Positions 9,112-18,596 of a DNA stretch of 46,864 nucleotides are shown here, piece after piece. The stretch's first letter is position 1. Each line of letters begins with the position of its first letter. The position numbers were made by a program, and so were the translations under genes. A model generated the notes under the pieces. The model worked only from the letters and a program-made list of their open reading frames with translations. It ran no database searches and had not been told where the DNA came from. Source of the stretch: Planktomarina sp. (lineage in GTDB: Bacteria > Pseudomonadota > Alphaproteobacteria > Rhodobacterales > Rhodobacteraceae); NCBI GenBank assembly GCA_020630595.1, contig JAHDBC010000020.1:1-46864 (forward strand), given 5' to 3'.

Positions 9112-11319
9112 TTAACCGATAATGGCGTTCAGTGTTGCAGACGGGCGCATAACGGCCGCAACCTTTTCGCTGTCAGCGTGATAATATCCGCCCAAATCGA
9201 CAGGCTTGCCGCGGACCGCAGCAAGTTCGGCAACAATCTCAGCCTCACCATCCGCCAGCTGTTTCGCAATTGGTGCAAAATGCGCGGCAAGCTCTGCGTC
9301 TTCGGTTTGCGTTGCCAATGCGTCTGCCCAGTAGCGTGCGAACCAATAGTGGCTGTCGCGATTGTCTGGCTGTCCGACTTTGCGGCCCGGGCTGCGCCCG
9401 TGGTCCAAAACACCTTGGGTCGCGGTTTCAACCGCATCCCCCAAAACGCGGGCTTTTGGGTTGCCCGTTGCATCCGCAAGGAACGTGAAACTTTCGCCCA
9501 ATGCGCAGAATTCACCCAATGAATCCCAACGCAGGTGATTTTCTTCCATCAATTGCTGCACGTGCTTGGGCGCAGACCCCCCGGCACCTGTTTCGAACAG
9601 ACCCCCACCCTGCATCAGCTTTACGATCGACAACATCTTTGCAGACGTCGCCAGTTCCAGAATGGGGAACAGATCCGTCAGATAATCCCGCAGCACGTTG
9701 CCCGTGATCGCAATGGTATTTTCACCCTGAGTGATCGTTTCCAACGATGCGCGCGTTGCATCCCGTGGCGACATTATTTCGAATTTGTCCGCAACCCCTG
9801 CGGCTGCCAGCAAAGGTTCGACATATGCGATCAGTTCCGCATCATGTGCCCGATCCGCATCCAACCAGAAGATCGAACGATATCCCGTCGCCGCTTGTCG
9901 ATCGATGGCAAGTTGCACCCAGTCTTCGATGGGCGCTTTGCGCACGGAAGCCGAACGCCAAATATCCCCTGCCTGCACATCATGCTGATGCAAGACGGTG
10001 CCATCATCCAAGATCATTTTGACAACGCCCGGCGCAGTCATTTCGAAGGTTGTGGGGTGCGACCCGTATTCTTCGGCCTTTTGCGCCATCAGGCCCAGGT
10101 TCTGTACCGTCCCGGCGGTCGCCGGGTCCAGTTTGCCGTTGGCTTTGAAGAATTTCACCGTTTCATCGTAGACGGGCGCATAGCTGTTGTCTGGGATCAC
10201 GCAATTGGTATCCGATTCAGCACCATCGGGCCCCCACCCCTTGCCGCCGCCACGGATCAGCGCAGGCATTGATGCATCAATGATCACGTCCGATGGAACA
10301 TGCAGGTTTGTGATGCCCTTGTCGGAATCCACCATGTACATTGGCGGACGGTCCGCGGTGACCGCATCAATGGCCGCCATGATGTCTGCATCGTCTTTCA
10401 CGCGGTTCAGCAGATCACCCATGCCGGAATTCGGGTTCACGCCCAACGCTGCCAATTTATCGCCATGGGCGTCAAACACTGGCGCAAGCCACGCTTTGAC
10501 TGCGTGACCGAAAATGATGGGATCGGACACTTTCATCATCGTTGCCTTCATGTGCAACGAAAACAGCGTCCCTTCCGCCTTTGTCTTTTCAATTTCATCA
10601 GCCAAGAAAGCATCAAGTGCCGCAGCTGACATGAACGTCGCGTCCACAACTGTGCCCGCTGGATACGACAGGCCATCTTTCAAAACGGTTTGTGTGCCGT
10701 CTGATGCCACATGCACGATCTTTGCACCGGTCGCTGAATCTAGTGTTGCCGAAACTTCGTTTGATCGGAAATCGCCCCCTGTCATGGACGACACACGCGT
10801 CTTGCTGTCGGCTGTCCAATCCCCCATCCGGTGCGGGTTGGCCTGTGCAAATGCCTTCACAGCCTTGGCCGCCCGGCGGTCCGAATTGCCTTCGCGCAAG
10901 ACAGGGTTGACGGCTGACCCTTTGATTGCATCGTACCGCGCACGGACATCCTGTTCAGTGTCAGTTTCAGGGGCTTCGGGGTAGTCGGGGATGGCATAGC
11001 CCTGCCCCTGCAATTCCGAGATGGCCGCGACCAACTGTGGGACAGACGCAGAAATATTCGGCAGCTTTACCACATTCGCTTGGGGTGTTTTCACCAAATC
11101 CCCCAAAAGTGCCAAATCATCGTTTTGTTTCTGCGCATCGGTCAGATGATCCGCGAACGCCGCAAGGATGCGCCCGGCCAACGAAATGTCTTTGCGCCCG
11201 ACTGTCACGCCCGCAGCATTGGCGAAAGACTGGATGATCGGCAGCAACGAAGCAGAGGCCAGTTCAGGCGCTTCATCAACTGTGGTGTAAACAATGTCGG
11301 GAATGGTCTGGTCAGTCAT
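9112..11319 (-). CDS. icd: NADP-dependent isocitrate dehydrogenase, monomeric type
   Basis: A 735-residue TCA-cycle enzyme turning isocitrate into 2-oxoglutarate and NADPH. It is the large monomeric class (about 740 residues), unrelated in length to the dimeric 45-kDa form. Typical segments are [21 protein letters not shown] at the start, [50 protein letters not shown], and the C-terminal VDLGGYYH. The longer frame begins 18 codons earlier; [12 protein letters not shown] is chosen because family members start there. It appears monocistronic, bounded by a hairpin downstream and by the LacI gene upstream. At the isocitrate branch point its activity competes with glyoxylate metabolism encoded later in the window. 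Confidence 0.96.
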   Translation of the reverse strand: MTDQTIPDIVYTTVDEAPELASASLLPIIQSFANAAGVTVGRKDISLAGRILAAFADHLTDAQKQNDDLALLGDLVKTPQANVVKLPNISASVPQLVAAISELQGQGYAIPDYPEAPETDTEQDVRARYDAIKGSAVNPVLREGNSDRRAAKAVKAFAQANPHRMGDWTADSKTRVSSMTGGDFRSNEVSATLDSATGAKIVHVASDGTQTVLKDGLSYPAGTVVDATFMSAAALDAFLADEIEKTKAEGTLFSLHMKATMMKVSDPIIFGHAVKAWLAPVFDAHGDKLAALGVNPNSGMGDLLNRVKDDADIMAAIDAVTADRPPMYMVDSDKGITNLHVPSDVIIDASMPALIRGGGKGWGPDGAESDTNCVIPDNSYAPVYDETVKFFKANGKLDPATAGTVQNLGLMAQKAEEYGSHPTTFEMTAPGVVKMILDDGTVLHQHDVQAGDIWRSASVRKAPIEDWVQLAIDRQAATGYRSIFWLDADRAHDAELIAYVEPLLAAAGVADKFEIMSPRDATRASLETITQGENTIAITGNVLRDYLTDLFPILELATSAKMLSIVKLMQGGGLFETGAGGSAPKHVQQLMEENHLRWDSLGEFCALGESFTFLADATGNPKARVLGDAVETATQGVLDHGRSPGRKVGQPDNRDSHYWFARYWADALATQTEDAELAAHFAPIAKQLADGEAEIVAELAAVRGKPVDLGGYYHADSEKVAAVMRPSATLNAIIG

Positions 11320-11420
11320 TGGGTCCGTCCATGAGTCAGAATTTTGGTGTGCAATAGTATACCGTTTGCGCAAGGTCTACCTGATTCCGGTAACTGAGGC
11401 AAAATGCCAAACCGGCACGT

Positions 11421-12446
11421 TCACCCCTGCCTTGGGGCCCCGCAGGACCCGCGCACGACCAATTCCGGGGCACAATGTAAGCTGGTCGCACCAGCTGACC
11501 CACTGTCCAAAATCTGCCGCACCAGCGTGTCGCCGGCCTGTTGCCCGATTTCCTTGGCAGGCAAACGTACGGTCGTCAGGGCGGGTTCGATTTCAGAAGA
11601 CCCTTTGAAATCGCCAACCCCCACGATCGACAGATCCTGCGGCACACGCAAACCCAACGCAGCGGCCCCATACAGGGCGCCAGTTGCCAGAATATCGTTG
11701 CCACAAATCAGTGCTGTTGGACGATCAGACGACGACAAAAGGTCCATCGTATCCCGTTTGGAGGCTGAAATGCTGTACACCGTTGTCAGCAGCCATGCGT
11801 CCCGCAATTCTATGCCCGATGCCGTGATTGCATCCAGCACCGCATCGCGCCGGTCATTTGCCCGGTCATTGCCTGCGGTCGGTGGAAACATGCAGGCAAT
11901 TTTTGAATGGCCGAGTTCCAGCACATGCTGTGCGATCAGTGTCCCCGCCAGCGCGTTGTCAGCCCCCACCGTGGAATAACGCGCATTGCCGGCGTAGTTC
12001 CAAACCTGAACACATGGGATATCCTGACTGTCGATCAGCTGAAACACGGCGTCGTCATGATCAAGCCCGGTCAGAACAACGCCGTCCACCCGATGTTCCA
12101 GAAGTTTGCGCAAAATGGCGTATTCCTGTTCCAGATCATACCCGTGCGATGCCAGCAGAATATTGAACCCTTCTGCGGCAACCGTGTCTGAAAAGGCCTG
12201 CACGACTTCTGCAAAGATGGCGTGGTCCAGCGTCGGAACCACAAACCCGATTGTGCCGGATCGTTTCCCATGGATGGTTTGCGCGGCCCGGTTGCGAATA
12301 TAGCCTGTCCGTTTGACTGCCCGTTCAATCTTTTTGCGTGTGGCCGTTTTCAGCAATGTGGGATGGTTGAAATAACGCGACACCGTAGATGGCGACACCC
12401 GCGCAGCTTGTGCCACGCTGATGATATCCACCTTTTTACCATCCAT
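11421..12446 (-). CDS. LacI-family transcriptional regulator of the tct-sau operon
   Basis: A 341-residue repressor-type protein. The N-terminal helix-turn-helix is VAQAARVSPSTVSRYFNHP, followed by the hinge (TGYIRNRAAQTIHGKRSGTIGFV) and a periplasmic-binding-protein-like effector domain with VDGVVLTGLDHDD and TALICGNDILATGA. Effectors of this family are small molecules, often the transporter's substrate. The gene is divergent from tctABC-sauST with about 105 bp between starts, the usual position for a local regulator. Sulfoacetate or its CoA ester is the inferred effector. LacI control differs from the regulator I associate with Cupriavidus sau genes. Confidence 0.88.
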   Translation of the reverse strand: MDGKKVDIISVAQAARVSPSTVSRYFNHPTLLKTATRKKIERAVKRTGYIRNRAAQTIHGKRSGTIGFVVPTLDHAIFAEVVQAFSDTVAAEGFNILLASHGYDLEQEYAILRKLLEHRVDGVVLTGLDHDDAVFQLIDSQDIPCVQVWNYAGNARYSTVGADNALAGTLIAQHVLELGHSKIACMFPPTAGNDRANDRRDAVLDAITASGIELRDAWLLTTVYSISASKRDTMDLLSSSDRPTALICGNDILATGALYGAAALGLRVPQDLSIVGVGDFKGSSEIEPALTTVRLPAKEIGQQAGDTLVRQILDSGSAGATSLHCAPELVVRGSCGAPRQG

Positions 12447-12460
12447 ATCAGCACCTTAAA

Positions 12461-12506
12461 CCGGAAAATTTCGGAATTTATGAAAACATTTGCAATGCTA
12501 TTTTCA
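12461..12506. promoter_or_regulatory. Candidate LacI operators in the lacI/tctA divergent region
   Basis: Two imperfect dyads lie in the short shared promoter region. CCGGAAAATTTCGG at 12461-12474 is nearly self-complementary. ATGAAAA at 12480-12486 and TTTTCAT at 12501-12507 form a 7-bp inverted repeat with 14 bases between. Either could bind a LacI dimer, but neither has the central CG step usual in LacI operators, so this is tentative. Confidence 0.35.
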
Positions 12507-12552
12507 TCGCTTAACGTGGCAGGTCAAGTCTGGCGTGCGGGGGATGCTGCGA

Positions 12553-14061
12553 ATGCAATTTTTGTATTATTTGGATGATGTCTTCACCATCACCAATTTC
12601 GCGCTTTTGCTGTTGGGCACGGTTGGCGGGCTGATCCTTGGCGCGACGCCCGGGTTGTCGCCGACCATGGCTGTCGCACTTTTGATCCCGTTCACGTTCA
12701 AATTGGAACCTCAGCAGGGCCTGATTTTGTTGGGGGCGGCATATACCTCGACCGTGGCAGGTGGGGCCGTCAGTGCAATCTTGCTGAAAATTCCGGGTGC
12801 GCCTGCGAATATCGCGACGACGCTGGATGGGCACACGATGGCCCAAAAGGGCGAAGGGGCGCGGGCCCTGCAACTGTCGTTCCTTGCATCAGCAGTCGGT
12901 GGTATTTTCGGGGTCTTCTTATTGATCTTTCTGACCCCTGTTCTGGCAAAGTGGGCATTGGCGTTCGGGCCGTCGCATCTGTTCTGGATGGCGATTTTGG
13001 GCGTGACCGTCATCGGAACGCTGGATTCAAGTTCGGTGGTCAAGGGGCTGTTGGCAGGGTGTATCGGCCTGTGGCTGTCGACCATCGGCTTTGATGATAT
13101 CATGGGCGCACAGCGGTTTATCTTTCACGACGCGGTCGCGGGCGGCATCAACGTGATCCCGGCGCTGATCGGTTTGTTTGCGATACCACAGGTCATCATG
13201 ATGCTGACCAAGGGGCGAACAGACCAAAGCGCAGAGGTGATAACCGTCAAGAAACACCCCATCGGACAGGCGTTCAGGGAAATCATCGCAAAACGCACCG
13301 CCGTCATCATTGGAACAATCACCGGGTCCATCATCGGCCTGATCCCCGGGGTTGGCGGGCAAATTGCGGGGTTGGTCGCTTATGACCAGTCAAAGAAGTT
13401 CAGCAAGGAAAGCGAAAAATTCGGCACCGGCCACAGCGAAGGCGTTATTGCCGCCGAAAGCGCAAACAACGCAATGGTCGGCCCGTCACTGGTCCCGCTT
13501 TTGACCCTGTCCATTCCGGGATCACCGACAGCGGCCGTGTTGCTGGGTGGGTTGTTGATCCACGGTATTTTCCCCGGGCCAGATTTGTTCATCAACTATC
13601 CTGCCGTGGCGTGGACCTTCATTGATTCCATGCTGATCGGCCAAATTCTGATGTGCATATTCGGGCTGTATATTGCCGGTCTTGCCGCCAGCGTGGCCCG
13701 CGTGCCGCATTCAGTGATGGCAGGGTTGGTTCTGGGGTTGGCCGTGTTCGGCAGCTATTCGGTGCAAAACTCTATGGGCGATGTTTACGTCATGGCTGCC
13801 CTTGGGATTGGGATGTATTTTCTGGAACGGTTCGGGTTTTCGGCGGCACCCTTGGTGCTGGGCCTGATCCTTGGCCCCATTGCAGAAGCAAACTTTATCC
13901 AAGGGTCCATGATCGCAAATGCAACCGTTGGGATGGGCACGTATTTCTTCAGCGGCTGGTTGAATTGGCTGTTGATCCTGATCGTTCTGGCGTCCGTCAG
14001 CTATTCGATCTGGATGGAAATTGCCCAGCGCCGCTACACCGCGAAAGAGGATATCGTGTGA
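12553..14061 (+). CDS. tctA: Tripartite tricarboxylate transporter, large permease (TctA)
   Basis: A 502-residue membrane protein with about 12 helices, the TctA subunit that moves carboxylates with a cation gradient after delivery by a periplasmic binding protein. Characteristic parts are LGATPGLSPTMAVALLIPFTF near residue 30, AGGAVSAILLKIPGAPANIAT, IGLIPGVGGQIAGLVAYDQ and GSPTAAVLLGGLLIHGIFPGP. Start 12553 has GGGGGA eight bases upstream; an ATG three codons earlier (12544) is the alternative. It is followed by tctB (1-base overlap), tctC and the SauS/SauT enzymes, so the substrate is probably sulfoacetate rather than citrate. Confidence 0.93.
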   Translation: MQFLYYLDDVFTITNFALLLLGTVGGLILGATPGLSPTMAVALLIPFTFKLEPQQGLILLGAAYTSTVAGGAVSAILLKIPGAPANIATTLDGHTMAQKGEGARALQLSFLASAVGGIFGVFLLIFLTPVLAKWALAFGPSHLFWMAILGVTVIGTLDSSSVVKGLLAGCIGLWLSTIGFDDIMGAQRFIFHDAVAGGINVIPALIGLFAIPQVIMMLTKGRTDQSAEVITVKKHPIGQAFREIIAKRTAVIIGTITGSIIGLIPGVGGQIAGLVAYDQSKKFSKESEKFGTGHSEGVIAAESANNAMVGPSLVPLLTLSIPGSPTAAVLLGGLLIHGIFPGPDLFINYPAVAWTFIDSMLIGQILMCIFGLYIAGLAASVARVPHSVMAGLVLGLAVFGSYSVQNSMGDVYVMAALGIGMYFLERFGFSAAPLVLGLILGPIAEANFIQGSMIANATVGMGTYFFSGWLNWLLILIVLASVSYSIWMEIAQRRYTAKEDIV

Positions 14062-14528
14062 TGAACAGCCTGCCCCGCACACAACACATCATCGCGTCTG
14101 GCCTGATCGCCGCGGTTGGTGTGACCGTCGCCTATATCAGTTTTACGCAGGAACCCGCAGCCGCCTATGTCTTTCCACGGCTGATTTCATCCGTATTTGC
14201 GATCTTGGCGATCTGGACGTTTGTGAAAGCGGTGTTGGGCCGCACGAAAGTGGGCAAGGGCCTCAGTGGTGGCGCAATTAAAAACATGCTTCCCGGCCTT
14301 GTGATTTTGATCGCCTACGCCTTTTGGGCGGCCAAGGCTTTGGGGTTCTACACGGCCACGACCATCGCGTTTTTTATGGTTCTGACGCTGTATGACCCTG
14401 CACCGCACAACGATCCAAAAACATGGGTCAAGCGCCTGCTGATCACCGCCGGTTTTATCGCCGTGATGTACGGTTTGTTTGCGATGCTTCTGAATGTTTT
14501 CACACCACGTGAAATTCTGTTTCGTTGA
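14061..14528 (+). CDS. tctB: Tripartite tricarboxylate transporter, small permease (TctB)
   Basis: A 155-residue protein with four predicted helices (residues about 10-28, 36-55, 75-110 as a pair, and 128-147), the normal shape of TctB. It starts at the ATG in TGATG, sharing one base with the tctA stop, so it is translationally coupled. TctB proteins are poorly conserved; the call rests on size, topology and its place between tctA and tctC. The segment FTQEPAAAYVFPRLIS after the first helix is typical of the family. Confidence 0.87.
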   Translation: MNSLPRTQHIIASGLIAAVGVTVAYISFTQEPAAAYVFPRLISSVFAILAIWTFVKAVLGRTKVGKGLSGGAIKNMLPGLVILIAYAFWAAKALGFYTATTIAFFMVLTLYDPAPHNDPKTWVKRLLITAGFIAVMYGLFAMLLNVFTPREILFR

Positions 14529-14562
14529 ATGTCTGCACTATTTTTCTAGGGAGGAATGAAAA

Positions 14563-15531
14563 ATGAAAAAGTGGATCGCAGGGGCCGCACTGGCCCTGAC
14601 AGCCTTGGCCGGAACGGCCAACGCAGAAAGCCATGGGTCGTATCCAGAACGCCCAATCATGCTGATGGTCAGCTATGGCGCAGGGGGGGCCACCGACTTT
14701 CAGGCGCGCATCGTAACGATGACGGCAGGAAATGATGATGCCTTGGGCATGCCGATTGCCATCATCAACAAATCGGGTGCTGGTGGGCGCGTTGGTTGGA
14801 ACTGGTTTGCCACCCAAGCCGAAGCCGATGGATACACCATGGGCGCATACAACATCCCGCATTTCATTGCCCAATCCATCGAAGGTGGCGTGTCTTATTC
14901 CGCCGATAGTTTCGAACCCATCGCCAACTGGGGTGCGGATCCGGCTGTGTTCGTGGTTGCCGCTGACAGTGAATTCAATTCGATGTCTGATGTGGTCGAA
15001 TTTGCATCGGCAAACCCCGGCGGCCTGACATTTTCGGGCGCGGGTCTGTTCGTGGGCCACCACATCGCAGCATTGCAGCTGGAAAAAGCCGCTGGCGTGA
15101 AACTGGCCTATATTCCGAACAATGCCGGTGGGGCTGGTGCCATGCGCGCTGTGATTTCCGGTGAAGTCATGGGCGGCGTGAACAACCTGTCTGATGCATT
15201 CCGCGCGCAAGAAGCCGGAACCGTCAAAATTCTGGGTGTGTTCGATCTGGAACGCAACGAATTCCTGCCAGATGTGCCCACCATGATGGAACAGGGTTAT
15301 GACATCGACAATTCATCCGTGAACTTTCGGGGTGTCATGGTGCCCAAGGGCACGCCCCAGCCGATCATCGACCATTTGGCTGCGACGGTGCCGGGGATGT
15401 TCGAAAATGCACGGGTCCAACGCCGTATGACGGCCGGTGGTTCGCCGATGCACATCATGACCCGTGACGAAGTTCTGGAAATGTGGGCCGCACGGCAGGT
15501 CACACTGGAAGAATTGCTGGCCGGCCTTTAA
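14563..15531 (+). CDS. tctC: Tripartite tricarboxylate transporter substrate-binding protein (TctC)
   Basis: A 322-residue periplasmic solute-binding protein of the Bug/TctC family. A Sec signal peptide is visible (KK, hydrophobic core, cleavage after TANA at about residue 21). The mature part opens with YPERPIMLMVSYGAGGATDFQAR, the family's first ligand-binding loop, and has YIPNNAGGAGAMRAVISGEVMGGVNN in the second lobe. The RBS GGGAGGA is strong. It lies 34 bp after tctB and just ahead of sauS. A 10-bp hairpin follows the stop, which may allow more binding protein than enzyme to be made. Confidence 0.93.
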   Translation: MKKWIAGAALALTALAGTANAESHGSYPERPIMLMVSYGAGGATDFQARIVTMTAGNDDALGMPIAIINKSGAGGRVGWNWFATQAEADGYTMGAYNIPHFIAQSIEGGVSYSADSFEPIANWGADPAVFVVAADSEFNSMSDVVEFASANPGGLTFSGAGLFVGHHIAALQLEKAAGVKLAYIPNNAGGAGAMRAVISGEVMGGVNNLSDAFRAQEAGTVKILGVFDLERNEFLPDVPTMMEQGYDIDNSSVNFRGVMVPKGTPQPIIDHLAATVPGMFENARVQRRMTAGGSPMHIMTRDEVLEMWAARQVTLEELLAGL

Positions 15532-15541
15532 TCCGACCGAA

Positions 15542-15568
15542 CCGGGGGCGCGTGAATTGCGCCCCCGG
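15542..15568 (+). terminator. Intercistronic hairpin between tctC and sauS
   Basis: A perfect 10-bp stem, CCGGGGGCGC with GCGCCCCCGG, around a 7-base loop. No T run follows (GATCCATTCAC), so it is more likely a 3'-end stabiliser or partial attenuator within the operon than a full terminator. Its place after the binding-protein gene fits higher expression of that gene. Confidence 0.6.
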
Positions 15569-15593
15569 GATCCATTCACAAAAGAGCGTTCAA

Positions 15594-16997
15594 ATGACAT
15601 CAGATGATCCCATCGCAGAGGTCGAAGCCATCGTTGCCCGCGCACGCGCAGCCCAGCGCGACTTTGAACACCATGGTTCGCAAACGCTTTATGATCGTGC
15701 CGCGCAGGCCGCCGCATGGGCCATCATGGAACCCGAACGGAATCGGAATCTGGCGGAATGCGCCGTTCGCACGACGGGTCTGGGCAATGTCGCGGACAAG
15801 ATCATCAAAAATCATCGTAAAACACTTGGCCTGATGCGCGACATCAAACACGCGCAGACATTTGGCATTATTGGTGATGATGCCACGACCGGCATCACGG
15901 AAATCGCCCGGCCTATGGGTGTGATTGGCGCGGTCGTTCCGTCCACAAACCCCGGCGCCACACCTGCAAACAACATTATCAACGCCGTGAAATGCGGCAA
16001 TGCGATCGTCGTGTCCCCGTCGCCCAAAGGTGTGCCAACCTGTGAAATGCTGATCGAAAACATCCACACAGAATTCGACAAGATTGGCGTGAACCGTGAT
16101 CTGGTGCAAATGATCCCCGGTCGCGGGTCCAAGGAAAAGACCCAGCGGCTGTTGGAAATCGCAGACCTGATCGTGGTCACAGGCAGCCAAAACAACGTCA
16201 GACGCGCCTATACCAGCGGGACACCCGCCTTGGCGGTGGGCGCAGGGAATGTTGTAACGATCGTGGATGAAACCGCCGACCTGTTCGCGGCAGCAGAAAA
16301 GATCAAAGCATCAAAAACCTTTGACAACGCCACATCCTGTTCGTCTGAAAATGCGGTGGTCGTTGTGGATGAAATCTATGACGCCTTTGTGGATGCCATG
16401 GCGCAAACCGGTGGCGCGTTGATCACGGATGATCGCGCAATCATTGATGCGCTTTGGATCAAAGGCACGTTGAACCCACGTGCGATTGCCAAGGACCCAG
16501 CAGAAATGATCGATGCGCTTGGCTTGACCGGACAGGTTCCGGAAGGGACCGAATATCTTGCCGTTGAAACCAATGGCATCGGCCCCGATCATCCCCTGTC
16601 TGGGGAAAAGCTAAGCCGTGTTCTATCTGTTTACCGGGCCAAGGATTTCGCCCACGCCGTTGCATTGACCGGGGAAATTCAATCTGTTCTGGGTGCGGGC
16701 CATTCCGCTGGCATTCACACAACCGATACCGACAGGCCCGTCACGCTTGCCCGTGCGATCCCAACCAGCCGTGTGATCGTAAATCAGGCGCATACATTTG
16801 CGACCGGCGGGTCGTTTACCAACGGCATGCCCTTTTCGCTATCTATGGGATGCGGCAGCTGGGGTGGCAATTCAATCGACACCAACCTGCATTGGCGGCA
16901 CTTCATGCAAACCACCAAAGTTGTTCGCGAAATTCCGGCCAATGAACCGACGTTGGACGACATCTTTGCAGAATACTGGGCGCAGGTGGGACAGTGA
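15594..16997 (+). CDS. sauS: Sulfoacetaldehyde dehydrogenase (acylating), SauS-like
   Basis: A 467-residue CoA-acylating aldehyde dehydrogenase. The nucleophile is C249 in FDNATSCSSEN. The motif PSTNPGATPANNIINAVKCGNAIVVSPSPKG is that of acylating ALDHs, not of NAD-hydrolytic ones. The closest family I know is SauS of Cupriavidus necator, with shared features such as AWAIMEPERNR, KNHRKTLGL and the terminal FSLSMGCGSWGGN. In the sulfoacetate pathway it reduces sulfoacetyl-CoA to sulfoacetaldehyde. The start is at ATG 15594; the open frame runs further upstream into tctC. It overlaps sauT by 4 bp, giving the expected enzyme pair. An ordinary acetaldehyde or succinate-semialdehyde dehydrogenase is the alternative. 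Confidence 0.82.
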   Translation: MTSDDPIAEVEAIVARARAAQRDFEHHGSQTLYDRAAQAAAWAIMEPERNRNLAECAVRTTGLGNVADKIIKNHRKTLGLMRDIKHAQTFGIIGDDATTGITEIARPMGVIGAVVPSTNPGATPANNIINAVKCGNAIVVSPSPKGVPTCEMLIENIHTEFDKIGVNRDLVQMIPGRGSKEKTQRLLEIADLIVVTGSQNNVRRAYTSGTPALAVGAGNVVTIVDETADLFAAAEKIKASKTFDNATSCSSENAVVVVDEIYDAFVDAMAQTGGALITDDRAIIDALWIKGTLNPRAIAKDPAEMIDALGLTGQVPEGTEYLAVETNGIGPDHPLSGEKLSRVLSVYRAKDFAHAVALTGEIQSVLGAGHSAGIHTTDTDRPVTLARAIPTSRVIVNQAHTFATGGSFTNGMPFSLSMGCGSWGGNSIDTNLHWRHFMQTTKVVREIPANEPTLDDIFAEYWAQVGQ

Positions 16998-18505
16998 CGC
17001 AGATATCACGCACTCCTCCGCAGGGAACGGTACGCGATTGGCTGGATGCGCGTGCAGACGGCGGTGGCGTCGCGTTTGTCTTTCCAGAAACCGGTGACGA
17101 ACTGTCATGGGACCGCCTGCGGGACAGCGCGGCAAATCTTGCAGCCCGGCTGACGGGGGCGGGAATCGCCAAGGGCGAAAGCGTGGCAATTGTTCATCCC
17201 AATGGAATGGATGGAATTCTGGCGCTTTATGCCTGCCTTTATGGCGGGTTCCGTGCAACGATGATCAATCTTGCTGCGGGTCAGGATGCAATCCGTTTCG
17301 CGTTGGATCACAGTCAGGCGCGATTTGCGTTTGTGCACCCAGACCAGATGGAATTGGCCCAAAGCGCCGCCCCAGATCGCCTGACATTGCTGTCACTGAC
17401 ATTTGACGCACCAGATCTGCCCCTGCACGATATTGGCCCAAACGACCATGCGCTGTTGATGTATACATCTGGAACCACCGGTCGCCCCAAAGGGGTCGTT
17501 CACAACCATGCCAGTTTGCTGGCAGGTGGATGGACCACGGCAACCGCCCATGCGTTGACCGATGCAGATCGTGGATTTTGCGTTTTGCCGATTTACCACA
17601 TCAATGGGCTGTGCGTGACGGTTATGGGGGCGTTGGTATCCGGCGGATCGCTGGCGTTGGTTTCCCGGTTTTCGGCACGCCGGTTCTGGGCAGATGCTGC
17701 GGATGCAGACGTAACTTGGTTTTCCGTTGTCCCAACGATCATCAGCCATTTGCTGCATGGGGCGGCCAACCCCACAGACGCATTGAAATCCCGCCTTCGG
17801 TTTGGCCGGTCCGCATCATCAGCACTGGCGGTTGAAACGCAAACTGCATTTGAAGACCGGTTTGGCGTCCCAATTATCGAAACAATGGGGCTGACAGAAA
17901 CCGCAGCACAAATCCTGTCGAACCCCTTGCCCCCTGCGGTTCGCAAAATCGGGTCACCCGGCATCGCATTTGGCAACGAGGTCGCGATACTGTCACCCGA
18001 ACTGTCACCCCTGCCTGCCAACACCCAAGGGGAAATTGCCGTGCGCGGCCCAAACGTGATGCAGGAATATCTGGCCAACCCCACCGCGACCGAAGACACA
18101 TTTCATGGCGATTGGTTGCGCACCGGTGATCTGGGGTTCATGGACCCGGATGGCTTTGTTTTTGTAACGGGCCGACTGAAAGAATTGATCATCAAGGGCG
18201 GGGAAAATATTGCGCCCCGGGAAATCGACGAAGTGCTGTATTCGACCCCCGATGTCGTCGAAGCCGCCGCGTTCGCCCGTCCATGCGCGACCTATGGCGA
18301 ACGGGTCGAAGCCGCCGTTGCCGTGCGCCCGGGTTCCACGCTATCAGAAGCGGAATTGGTTGCGCTGTGTCAGGATCGGCTTGGCCGGTTCAAATCCCCC
18401 GAACGTGTACACTTTCTGACCGAACTGCCCAAAGGGCCATCCGGCAAAATCCAACGCCTTAAACTGGCAGACCTTCTTCCTGATGTGACCCAGCAAAGCG
18501 CATAG
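16994..18505 (+). CDS. sauT: Acyl-CoA synthetase (AMP-forming), sulfoacetate-CoA ligase SauT-like
   Basis: A 503-residue adenylate-forming ligase. Visible motifs: A3 phosphate loop YTSGTTGRPKG at about residue 157, ETMGLTE near residue 296, GDWLRTGDLGFMD, GRLKELIIKGGENIAPREIDE, and the catalytic lysine in PKGPSGKIQR near the C-terminus. It starts at a GTG whose last two bases are in the sauS stop codon, so translation is coupled. The partner SauS and the carboxylate transporter point to activation of sulfoacetate to sulfoacetyl-CoA. Substrate choice in this family is hard to read from sequence, so the specific name is inferred from context. Confidence 0.78.
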   Translation: MTQISRTPPQGTVRDWLDARADGGGVAFVFPETGDELSWDRLRDSAANLAARLTGAGIAKGESVAIVHPNGMDGILALYACLYGGFRATMINLAAGQDAIRFALDHSQARFAFVHPDQMELAQSAAPDRLTLLSLTFDAPDLPLHDIGPNDHALLMYTSGTTGRPKGVVHNHASLLAGGWTTATAHALTDADRGFCVLPIYHINGLCVTVMGALVSGGSLALVSRFSARRFWADAADADVTWFSVVPTIISHLLHGAANPTDALKSRLRFGRSASSALAVETQTAFEDRFGVPIIETMGLTETAAQILSNPLPPAVRKIGSPGIAFGNEVAILSPELSPLPANTQGEIAVRGPNVMQEYLANPTATEDTFHGDWLRTGDLGFMDPDGFVFVTGRLKELIIKGGENIAPREIDEVLYSTPDVVEAAAFARPCATYGERVEAAVAVRPGSTLSEAELVALCQDRLGRFKSPERVHFLTELPKGPSGKIQRLKLADLLPDVTQQSA

Positions 18506-18552
18506 TGCCTTATTTTTGAGGGTGCTTTGGTCTGTTCGCTTGGACGGCGATA

Positions 18553-18572
18553 CTGTATGCATCGGCATGCAG
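18553..18572 (+). promoter_or_regulatory. Inverted repeat upstream of malate synthase
   Basis: CTGTATGC and GCATGCAG with a 4-base spacer form an 8-bp dyad (one G-T pair) 24 bases before the glcB start. It lies in the 91-bp gap after sauT. It could be an operator or a leader hairpin near the RBS. No T run follows, so it is not a terminator. Confidence 0.35.
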
Positions 18573-18596
18573 ACGCCATAGGGGACCGCAGCACAA

